Source of the DNA: WYZ-LMO2 sp038731605
GTDB lineage: Archaea > Halobacteriota > Archaeoglobi > Archaeoglobales > Archaeoglobaceae
DNA length: 64,000 bases
Direction: 5' to 3'
Assembly (NCBI GenBank): GCA_038731605.1
Contig: JAVYQP010000001.1
Location: 372,001 to 436,000 of the forward strand
Numbering within the stretch: position 1 is the stretch's first letter; every line of letters starts with the position of its first letter. The notes beneath the pieces were generated by a model. The model saw nothing but the letters and a program-made list of their open reading frames with translations, did no database searches and was not told the DNA's origin. Shown piece by piece: positions 57,536 to 64,000 of this stretch. A program made the translations under genes and the position numbers.

Positions 57536-58225
57536 ATGAAAAAGTGGATAATGGTGATCTTGTTGATTGCATTGGCAGGCTGTGTTCAGCCTTCGGGGAA
57601 TGGAAAAGTCTCTGATTATAAGGACTTTGGCGAGCGTATAAAGCTTCCAGAGCCATCTTTGGACGGCAAGAAATCCTTAGAAAAGACCTTAGCGGAGAGG
57701 AGATCGATTAGAGAATACAGCAACGAACCTCTTACAATTCAAGAGCTATCACAGCTCTTATGGTCTGCACAGGGGATTACCGATCCGAGGGGTTTCAGAA
57801 CCGCTCCTTCTGCGGGTGCTCTTTACCCCCTTGAAGTTTACGTAGTCGTGGGCAGGGTTGAAGGGGTTAAGCCTGGTGTTTACAGATACGTTCCGCAGAA
57901 TCACGAAATCGTAAGAGTTTTAGAAGGTGATGTGAGGGAAGAGCTCTCCACATCTGCTGTTGGTCAGAAGTGGGTTAAGGACGCTGCGATCGACATCGTG
58001 ATAACGGCGGTCTATGAGAGAACCACTTCGAAGTATGGGGAGCGTGGCATTCGTTACGTGCACTTTGAAGTAGGACATGTTGCGCAGAACGTTCTTTTGC
58101 AAGCAACTGCTTTAGATTTGGGAGCGGTGCCTGTAGGGGCTTTTTACGATGAGAAGGTGAAGAAACTCCTTAACCTCTCTATAGAAGAGCCACTTTACAT
58201 CATTGCCATTGGTCGAAAACAGTGA
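57536..58225 (+). CDS. SagB/ThcOx-type nitroreductase, predicted lipoprotein
   Basis: I placed the start at MKKWIMVILLIALAGC, a signal peptide ending in a lipobox (LAGC), so the mature protein would be lipid-anchored outside the cell. The upstream frame adds nothing. The remaining 210 residues are an FMN nitroreductase fold of the SagB type: ERRSIREYSNEPLTIQELSQ, LLWSAQGITDP, APSAGALYPLEVYVVV and GHVAQNVLLQATALDLG. Cytoplasmic members oxidise heterocycles in peptides; an exported version is unusual. FMN would have to be bound before or after export. Confidence 0.9.
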   Translation: MKKWIMVILLIALAGCVQPSGNGKVSDYKDFGERIKLPEPSLDGKKSLEKTLAERRSIREYSNEPLTIQELSQLLWSAQGITDPRGFRTAPSAGALYPLEVYVVVGRVEGVKPGVYRYVPQNHEIVRVLEGDVREELSTSAVGQKWVKDAAIDIVITAVYERTTSKYGERGIRYVHFEVGHVAQNVLLQATALDLGAVPVGAFYDEKVKKLLNLSIEEPLYIIAIGRKQ

Positions 58226-58274
58226 TCAATTCCCAGTTGCGAAAAGATATAAATAAATCTCGCTGAATTACCCT

Positions 58275-59054
58275 ATGGGAGGTGTTGAACTGCGGTTTGA
58301 GGACAAAGTAGCCTGGATTTTTTTGCAGGACTCGGAGATGAACGTTCTAAGCCAGAGATTGCTGAAAGAAATCTACGACGCACTTGTCGAAGCGGATAAG
58401 AATGCTTTTGCAATAATACTTGCAACAAAAACCAAAAACTTCTGTGCCGGTGCAAATTTGCGCGAACTCGAATCGCTGAGCTTTGAGGAGGCGATAAAGT
58501 GGTTCGAAAGCTATTTAGATGTGGTTAGATTTCTGCGTAGCGTTGGTAAGCCGACGATCGCAGCGGTTCGTGGATTCTGTGTTGCGGGTGGGAACGAGAT
58601 TGCGATGGCTTGCGATCTCGTAATCGCATCAAGGAATGCGAAGTTCGGGCAACCGGAGGTTAGAGTCGGCTCGACTGCGATGGGCTTGGGGGTTCAGCTT
58701 TTGCCGTTGCTTATCGGCGAAAAAAGGGCAAGGGAGCTTTTGCTGACCGGAAGAATCATTGATGCGGAAGAAGCTTACAGAATTGGACTTGTGAATCGAG
58801 TCGTAGACGACGCTGAGCTCGAAAAAACAGCTAAGGAAATTGCGAGGGAGATAATCGAGAACTGTAGCCCACAAGCCTTTAGAGTCATAAAATCTGGGCT
58901 CAACTTCTGGACTCAGCTTGCGATGTCAAGTGGCGAAGTTGCAAGAGATCTCACAGCCATGGTTTGGCTTTCAAAAGAGTTCCGAGAGAGGTGCGAGGAG
59001 TTCTTGCAAAAGAAGAAGTTTACGCCGAGAGATTTCTTCGGGATCACTCGCTGA
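58275..59054 (+). CDS. Enoyl-CoA hydratase/isomerase family protein
   Basis: The 259-residue crotonase-fold protein hydrates trans-2-enoyl-CoA in beta-oxidation. KNFCAGANLRELESLSF is the CoA-binding oxyanion region. AAVRGFCVAGGNEIAMACDL is the family signature, and FGQPEVRVGSTAMGLGVQLL carries the first catalytic Glu position. The second Glu region (LLTGRIIDAEEAYRIGLV) is present. It starts 25 bases after ATAAATAA. Confidence 0.93.
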   Translation: MGGVELRFEDKVAWIFLQDSEMNVLSQRLLKEIYDALVEADKNAFAIILATKTKNFCAGANLRELESLSFEEAIKWFESYLDVVRFLRSVGKPTIAAVRGFCVAGGNEIAMACDLVIASRNAKFGQPEVRVGSTAMGLGVQLLPLLIGEKRARELLLTGRIIDAEEAYRIGLVNRVVDDAELEKTAKEIAREIIENCSPQAFRVIKSGLNFWTQLAMSSGEVARDLTAMVWLSKEFRERCEEFLQKKKFTPRDFFGITR

Positions 59055-59859
59055 TCTCCTTTATTATCGCAATCGTTGCATCCCTTGCCACATCTGATAT
59101 GCTACCGCCACCAAGCACGACCACGAGCTTTCCATTGCAGATACTTTCCGCACAGCCCTTCAAAATCTTCGCAATCTTCACGTAGTCGTCAACGCTCATT
59201 CCGATGTCAGCGTAGTCGCCAACATGGGTGTCGTGCCCAAAATACCAGAAGATAAGCGATGGCGCAAATCTCTCGCATCGCTCTACGAACTCCGCAACGA
59301 GATCGAAGTAGTCGTTCAGAAAATAACTGCGATCGATCCTTAGCAAATCCTTAGATTCGTAGTCACGATCGCAGATGCAGAAGTGGAGAACGTTGCGATC
59401 TTTAACAAGCTCCCTTGTCCCATCGCCATGATGTGCGTCGGTGTCGATTATCGCCACCCTTTTCTCTCCGAATTTCTCGTGGAGGTTTTCTATTGCAAGC
59501 ACGACGTCGTTGAAACAGCAATAGCCCCAGAAGTAGTCTCTCCCAGCGTGATGCCCTCCTGAGCCTATGTAGCAGAACGCATTCTTCAACTCGCCATTGA
59601 AAACGAGCTCTGTTGCGTTGACAACGCCACCTGCGGATCGCAATGCGGTGGAGCAAAGACTTTCGCTGAGAACTGCTTCTATCATCCTATCCGTGTGGAC
59701 TTTTCTAAGAAGATCGAAGCTAACTTCGGGGGACTCAAAAAGCACGAAGTTTCTACCTTTTAAAAGCTCAAAAGCCTTCGGAAAGTCTTTAAGCCTATTT
59801 CCAAGGGTCAAGTAGCTTTTCTTGCTGAAGCTCTCATGGTAAAAAACACCAGTAACCAT
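59044..59859 (-). CDS. Histone-deacetylase-family enzyme, second divergent paralogue
   Basis: The 271 residues have the deacetylase core GSGGHHAGRDYFWGYCCFND, IIDTDAHHGDGTRELV, YFGHDTHVGDYADIG and VVVLGGGSISD. The fold is the same as in the enzyme at 26732, but the sequence is far apart. The start at 59859 lies only 13 bases after the stop of the acyl-CoA synthetase gene upstream, so they are co-transcribed. In Bacillus, AcuC deacetylates acetyl-CoA synthetase, and a similar job here is plausible. The 3' end overlaps enoyl-CoA hydratase by 11 bases. Confidence 0.92.
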   Translation of the reverse strand: MVTGVFYHESFSKKSYLTLGNRLKDFPKAFELLKGRNFVLFESPEVSFDLLRKVHTDRMIEAVLSESLCSTALRSAGGVVNATELVFNGELKNAFCYIGSGGHHAGRDYFWGYCCFNDVVLAIENLHEKFGEKRVAIIDTDAHHGDGTRELVKDRNVLHFCICDRDYESKDLLRIDRSYFLNDYFDLVAEFVERCERFAPSLIFWYFGHDTHVGDYADIGMSVDDYVKIAKILKGCAESICNGKLVVVLGGGSISDVARDATIAIIKEISE

Positions 59860-59872
59860 AAAAAATTTGAAA

Positions 59873-61636
59873 TTATCCCGCAGTTTTGAGCTCGGGGAAG
59901 TCGTCGTAGAAGTATTCGTGTTCTCCACGTTCTCCTTTCTTCTTCTTTTCCTCCTCCATCGCTCTTAGCTCGATCCTCCTTATCTTACCGCTTATCGTCT
60001 TCGGAAGTTCTGGAACGAACTCGATGATTCTCGGGATCTTATACCTTGCAAGCACGGTTCTGCAGTGCTTGAAGAGTTCGAGCGCAAGCTCTCTCGATGG
60101 CTGATAGCCGGGCTTGAGCAAGACGAAAGCCTTCACGAGCTGGTATCTTATCGGGTGCGGACTGCCAACAACTGCGGACTCCGCAACCGCAGGGTGCTCA
60201 AGCAACGCACTCTCGACTTCAAAGGGACCGACCCTGTAGTCGGAGGTCTTGATAACATCGTCAGCTCTTCCGACGAAGAACCAGTAGCCTTTTTCATCGA
60301 AGAAAGCCTTGTCACCTGTGTAGTAGTATTTTCCAACAAAGACCTTTGCAGTCTTCTGCGGGTCGCCCATGTATTCCTTGAAAAGTCCAATTGGGCGCCA
60401 TCTGTCGAGCCTAACCACGATGTGCCCGACTTCGTTTGGTTTCGTTATCTCGTTTCCATCATCATCAACGAGCGTGATGTCGTAGAGGAAAGTCGGTCTT
60501 CCGAAAGATCCGGGGACGATTTTTCCTCCTTTATACCATGGCGGGTTGCCAATCATCGCTGTGCTCTCTGTTTGCCCGTAAAAGTCTCGAATCTCGGTTT
60601 CGGTGTCTTTAAGCCATCTCTCATAGATCTCCGGATTCAAGGGTTCGCCTGCGCTCACGACTTCACGAAGATTGAAGTCAAACTGCGAGATCTTCGAGAG
60701 CATGAAGAGTCTCCAAGCGGTTGGCGGGGCGCAGAAAGTCGTAATATCGAAGTCTTGAACCGCCTGCAAGTATTGGTCTCCGTTGAGTCTTCCCGCATGG
60801 TAGAAGCCCGTTGTAGTAGCGCCAACGGTGAGCGGAGGGAAGAAACTGCTCCAAGCGTATTTTGCCCACCCTGGAGCGCTTAGGTTGTTGTGAATGTCCC
60901 CAGGCTTCAGGTTGATTATCATCGCAGTGCTTAGATGCCCCAGTGGATAGCTCGTTGCGGTGTGCACGACTCTCTTTGGCAATCCAGTAGTTCCGGAGGT
61001 GAAGAAGCAGAAGATTACATCATCCGACTTTGTTTTTGCGGGTTCAGCATCGCTTTTTTCTTTTCTAACTTCATCGTAGCTCGTCCATCCACTTTTCTCG
61101 CCTATTACGATCTTAGCCTTCGGTTCCACTCCCGTGTTCTTTATCGCCTCATCGATCACCTTCGCCGAATTTTCGTCGGCGATTACTGCGTTTGGCGGGT
61201 AAGTCTTGAACCTGAACTCGAGGTCACGAACGGTCATTATCGTCGCAGTCGGAACGCCTATGAAGCCACCTTTAACGGTTGCAAACGTTGCAAACCAGAT
61301 CTCCGGGAACAGTGGGATCATCATGTATAGATTATCTCCCTTCTGTAATCCTGCGCCACGTAGAGCGTTGACGAGCTTGTTGCCCTCTTTTGCGAACTCA
61401 GCATAGCTGAACTTCTTCTTCTCTCCCGTGTCGAGATTCGCCCAGAGCAACGCAGTTTGATCGCCCCTTTCCTTGACGTTTATCCCTTCGAACACTTCCT
61501 CAGCCCAGTTGAAATACTCTGGCAGTCGCATTGTGTTGAGTTTTTTGAAGAACTCTTCCATCGCCTTGGCTTTTCTTTCGTCGTCGGGTAGTTGCAACAA
61601 ATTTACGAACTCCTTATATACTTCGGCGAGTCCCAT
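59873..61636 (-). CDS. Acyl-CoA synthetase (AMP-forming), medium-chain/acetate type
   Basis: The 587-residue ANL enzyme has FTSGTTGLPKRVVHTAT as P-loop, FYGQTESTAMIGNPPW as the adenine motif, YYTGDKAFFDEKGYWFFVGR as hinge, and ELPKTISGKIRRIEL with the catalytic Lys. This Lys in the PxxxxGK setting is the one controlled by acetylation in bacterial acyl-CoA synthetases. The ATG at 61636 follows GAGGTGAAG; an upstream start at 61663 lacks such a site. A deacetylase-family gene follows in the same operon. Confidence 0.93.
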   Translation of the reverse strand: MGLAEVYKEFVNLLQLPDDERKAKAMEEFFKKLNTMRLPEYFNWAEEVFEGINVKERGDQTALLWANLDTGEKKKFSYAEFAKEGNKLVNALRGAGLQKGDNLYMMIPLFPEIWFATFATVKGGFIGVPTATIMTVRDLEFRFKTYPPNAVIADENSAKVIDEAIKNTGVEPKAKIVIGEKSGWTSYDEVRKEKSDAEPAKTKSDDVIFCFFTSGTTGLPKRVVHTATSYPLGHLSTAMIINLKPGDIHNNLSAPGWAKYAWSSFFPPLTVGATTTGFYHAGRLNGDQYLQAVQDFDITTFCAPPTAWRLFMLSKISQFDFNLREVVSAGEPLNPEIYERWLKDTETEIRDFYGQTESTAMIGNPPWYKGGKIVPGSFGRPTFLYDITLVDDDGNEITKPNEVGHIVVRLDRWRPIGLFKEYMGDPQKTAKVFVGKYYYTGDKAFFDEKGYWFFVGRADDVIKTSDYRVGPFEVESALLEHPAVAESAVVGSPHPIRYQLVKAFVLLKPGYQPSRELALELFKHCRTVLARYKIPRIIEFVPELPKTISGKIRRIELRAMEEEKKKKGERGEHEYFYDDFPELKTAG

Positions 61637-61748
61637 ATCTTCACCTCTTTCTTGTAAATTCATTTAGATTTCGTGCGCTTTTAAGCTTTTCGAAATTTAA
61701 ACGGATAAATACAAAAAAGTTTTTAACTTCTTCGCTTGAAATACGAAT

Positions 61749-63437
61749 ATGGGAGAGTTGACCGAAAAGATAAGGGAAAAAAGAAGGGAATGGGAGCAAG
61801 AATGCTTAGAGCCTTGGTTGTCAAAGAGTGAAAGAGAAGTTGAAAAGTTCGAAACCCTTTCCGGGATCGAGCTCGCCAACGTTTACGATCCACTCGACAT
61901 CGAGCACATAGACTTCCTGAGGGACATAGGCTACCCGGGAGAGTTTCCCTTCACCCGTGGCGTGTATCCAACGATGTATCGTGGCAGACTTTGGACAATG
62001 CGCCTCTTCTCTGGTTTTGGCACAGCTGAAGATACAAACAGAAGATGGAAGATGCTTCTTGAGGAAGGAGAAACTGGTTTAAGCACCGCATTCGACTTTC
62101 CAACGTTAATGGGGCTTGACAGCGACGATCCGTTGGCAGATGGCGAAGTCGGGAAGTGCGGAGTTGCGATAGACACGCTTAAGGACTTCGAAATCCTTTT
62201 CGACGGCATACCTTTGGACAAGGTTTCAACTTCCTTCACGATTAATCCACCTGCTGGCATAATCTTGGCAATGTATACCGCAATAGGAGACATGCAAGGA
62301 GTACCGAGGGAAAAGATAAGGGGAACGATTCAGAACGACATGTTCAAGGAATTCCATGCGCAGAACACCATTGTCTTGCCACCAGAACCCTCGCTCAAGA
62401 TAATCGTCGACATCTTCGAGTGGGGAGTCAAGAACGTTCCGAAGTTCAACTTGATCAGCATCTCGGGCTATCACATAAGGGAAGCTGGTTCGACTGCGGT
62501 TCAGGAGTTGGCGTTTACGATTGCGGATGGGATGGCTTACGTCGAGGCTGCGATCGAGCGTGGGATCGACATTGATAAGTTGGCTCCACAGCTCAGTTTC
62601 TTCTTCAATTCGCACAACGACTTCTTTGAGGAGATCGCGAAGTTCAGGGCTGCGAGAAGGATGTGGGCAAAGATTATGAAGGACTACGGCGCAAAAGATC
62701 CGAGATCGTGGTGGATGAAGTTCCACGTGCAGACCGCTGGTTGCACGTTGACAGCACAACAACCGTTGAACAACATCGTTCGAGTCACGATTCAAGCACT
62801 CGCAGCAGTTCTTGGAGGTTGCCAGAGCTTGCACACAAACAGCTTCGACGAAGCATGGGCTTTGCCGAGTGAAGAGGCTGTCAGGGTTGCATTGAGAACT
62901 CAGCAGATCATCGCATACGAGAGCGGGGTTGCGAACGTCGTCGACCCGCTTGGCGGGAGTTACTACGTTGAATGGCTCACGGATAAGATGGAAAGGCTCG
63001 CATGGCAATACATCGAAAAGATCAGAGAGATGGGCAACGGCAGTATGGTGAAGGGAGTTCTAAAAGGGATAGAGAATGGCTTCTTCGTTCGAGAGATCTC
63101 CGATTCGGCGGCGAGGTATCAGAAGGAAGTCGAAGACGGGAAGAGGATCATAGTTGGTGTGAACAAGTTTAGGATCGAAGAGGATCTGAGGATCCCATTG
63201 CTGAAAGTCGATCCAGAGGTGCAGAGGAGACAAATAGAGAGGCTTAGGAAGGTAAAGGCTGAGAGGGACAACAAGGCTGTGAAGGAGAACCTTGAATGGA
63301 TAAGGAGTTGTTGCGAGAACAATGAAAACGTCATGCCTGCGGTTTTCGAAGCGGTGAAAAGCTACGCAACCATTGGGGAGATAATGGGGACCTTTAAGCA
63401 GGTTTACGGAACATATAGGAAGCCGATAATAATTTGA
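61749..63437 (+). CDS. mcmA1: Methylmalonyl-CoA mutase, large (catalytic) subunit
   Basis: The 562-residue TIM barrel rearranges (R)-methylmalonyl-CoA and succinyl-CoA. YPGEFPFTRGVYPTMYRGRL is the entry of the barrel. TSFTINPPAGIILAMY, FNLISISGYHIREAGSTA and LHTNSFDEAWALPSEEA are standard. The B12-binding domain is absent and encoded by the next gene, the split form typical of archaea. It starts about 26 bases after TTTTTAAC. Confidence 0.97.
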   Translation: MGELTEKIREKRREWEQECLEPWLSKSEREVEKFETLSGIELANVYDPLDIEHIDFLRDIGYPGEFPFTRGVYPTMYRGRLWTMRLFSGFGTAEDTNRRWKMLLEEGETGLSTAFDFPTLMGLDSDDPLADGEVGKCGVAIDTLKDFEILFDGIPLDKVSTSFTINPPAGIILAMYTAIGDMQGVPREKIRGTIQNDMFKEFHAQNTIVLPPEPSLKIIVDIFEWGVKNVPKFNLISISGYHIREAGSTAVQELAFTIADGMAYVEAAIERGIDIDKLAPQLSFFFNSHNDFFEEIAKFRAARRMWAKIMKDYGAKDPRSWWMKFHVQTAGCTLTAQQPLNNIVRVTIQALAAVLGGCQSLHTNSFDEAWALPSEEAVRVALRTQQIIAYESGVANVVDPLGGSYYVEWLTDKMERLAWQYIEKIREMGNGSMVKGVLKGIENGFFVREISDSAARYQKEVEDGKRIIVGVNKFRIEEDLRIPLLKVDPEVQRRQIERLRKVKAERDNKAVKENLEWIRSCCENNENVMPAVFEAVKSYATIGEIMGTFKQVYGTYRKPIII

Positions 63438-63446
63438 GGTGGTGGG

Positions 63447-63863
63447 ATGGAGAGGATAAGGGTGCTCGTCGCTAAGGTTGGGCTCGATGGGCACGATCGT
63501 GGAGCAAAAGTTCTTGCGAGGTTTTTGAGAGATGCAGGCTTCGAAGTGATCTATACTGGTCTCCATCGCACCCCCCAAGAAGTTGCGAGGGCTGCGGTTG
63601 ACGAAGATGTCGACGTCGTTGGAGTATCTTTGCTCAGCGGAGCACATATTCCGTTGGTTCCAAGAATAATCCAATACATCCGGGAATTTGGTGGAAATCC
63701 TGATGAAATGCTAATTCTCGTCGGCGGAACTATTCCGCACGACGATTTCCCAAAACTTAGGGAGGCGGGTGTTGATGGCATTTTTATCCCAGGAACGCCG
63801 ATCTCGGAAATAATTAAGTTCATAAAAGAAAAGCTTCCTGAAAAGAGAAAGGGAATGAAATGA
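63447..63863 (+). CDS. mcmA2: Methylmalonyl-CoA mutase, B12-binding subunit
   Basis: The 138-residue Rossmann-like cobalamin domain has the base-off motif KVGLDGHDRGAKV (DxHxxG), with His as lower cobalt ligand. VVGVSLLSGAHIPL and VLVGGTIPHDDFPKL bind the nucleotide tail. GAGGTGGTGGG precedes its ATG, nine bases after the large-subunit stop. It overlaps meaB by four bases. The split mutase plus MeaB supports propionyl-CoA use from odd-chain or branched acids. Confidence 0.97.
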   Translation: MERIRVLVAKVGLDGHDRGAKVLARFLRDAGFEVIYTGLHRTPQEVARAAVDEDVDVVGVSLLSGAHIPLVPRIIQYIREFGGNPDEMLILVGGTIPHDDFPKLREAGVDGIFIPGTPISEIIKFIKEKLPEKRKGMK

Positions 63864-64000
63864 ACGTTGAGGAAATAGTTGAGGGGATCACGAGAGGGAA
63901 TCGGAGACTGCTGGCAAGAGCTATAACATACGTTGAGAACGAGCATCCGATTTCGAAGGAGATTTTGCGCAGAATATATCCGAGGACCGGAAAAGCACAT
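63860..64000 (+). CDS. meaB: Methylmalonyl-CoA mutase-associated GTPase MeaB (3' part outside window)
   Basis: Only the first 47 codons are present. EEIVEGITRGNRRLLARAIT and the following YVENEHPISKEILRRIYP are the N-terminal helices of MeaB/ArgK; RTGKAH leads to the P-loop beyond the edge. MeaB protects the mutase and guides B12 loading. It overlaps the B12-binding subunit gene by four bases. Confidence 0.9.
   Translation, partial: MNVEEIVEGITRGNRRLLARAITYVENEHPISKEILRRIYPRTGKAH

Noticed and set aside
1..64000. CRISPR arrays, insertion sequences, rRNA genes
   Set aside because: No regularly spaced repeats, no transposase-like proteins and no rRNA sequence were seen on reading through the window.

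Overview
This window looks like chromosomal DNA of a hyperthermophilic euryarchaeon of the Archaeoglobaceae (Archaeoglobus/Ferroglobus/Geoglobus group). The information-processing genes are archaeal: MCM, aIF5A, pelota, the KEOPS subunit Cgi121, GHMP-type shikimate kinase, archaeal phosphoglycerate mutase, a Thi4-type thiazole synthase and endonuclease V. The inositol-phosphatase closely resembles the Archaeoglobus fulgidus enzyme as I remember it. Many fatty-acid and acyl-CoA genes (two AMP-forming acyl-CoA ligases, thiolases, acyl-CoA dehydrogenase, enoyl-CoA hydratase, CoA-transferase, methylmalonyl-CoA mutase) are typical of this group. Genes are packed tightly, often with 4-base ATGA overlaps, and many starts lie 22-27 bases after a TATA box, which implies leaderless mRNAs. 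The species is inference; no database was used.

Layout. 0-3.1 kb: a partial ammonium channel, then an AT-rich stretch with a frameshifted gene and an unrecognised 350-residue protein, ending at tRNA-Ser(GGA). 3.2-15.2 kb: a glycosyltransferase and FAD oxidoreductase pair, then phosphoglycerate mutase, ScpB, pelota, an MFS carrier and an Lrp regulator, then ArgJ, phosphoglycerate kinase, a CoA-transferase, a hydrolase and a thioredoxin-HEAT fusion. 15.2-19.3 kb: MCM, a RecA-like protein, Cgi121 and shikimate kinase. 19.3-24.8 kb: acyl-CoA ligase, an OYE-like flavoenzyme, tRNA-Met, thiolase and acyl-CoA dehydrogenase. 24.9-30.6 kb: a triple-repeat DUF22-like protein, endonuclease V, a deacetylase-family enzyme, TrmO, a DsbA-like protein and two genes linked to tetrahydromethanopterin synthesis.

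30.6-37.2 kb holds the most unusual locus. A 1641-residue CobN-like chelatase with a signal peptide and a C-terminal membrane anchor is followed by DUF2162, a MotA/TolQ/ExbB channel and an ExbD-like DUF2149 protein. A 15-bp palindrome lies just downstream of the TATA box at the predicted transcription start. Beside it (37.3-37.5 kb) is a gene-free stretch that can fold into three stem domains and may be a non-coding RNA.

37.5-42 kb: NAD kinase, inositol/fructose-bisphosphate phosphatase, a polyprenol/diacylglycerol kinase-like protein, UPF0147, zinc-ribbon proteins and KptA. 42-51.8 kb: an orphan histidine kinase, the HMG-CoA operon (regulator, HMG-CoA synthase, a thiolase with Asp in place of its catalytic Cys, and a DUF35 partner), a hexulose-phosphate synthase/RraA fusion, a second DUF22-like protein, spermidine synthase and the large subunit of an AcnX-type dehydratase. 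51.9-57.4 kb: tRNA-Arg, ThiC, a small nuclease-like protein, aIF5A, agmatinase, Thi4, tRNA-Ser(GCT) and a membrane protein. 57.5-64 kb: a lipoprotein nitroreductase, enoyl-CoA hydratase, a second deacetylase-family enzyme next to an acyl-CoA synthetase, and methylmalonyl-CoA mutase with MeaB running off the edge.

Together the genes support acyl-CoA oxidation with propionyl-CoA entering central metabolism, the archaeal mevalonate route to lipids, polyamine and hypusine supply to aIF5A, thiamine and tetrahydromethanopterin cofactors, and what may be an envelope-located metal or tetrapyrrole system.
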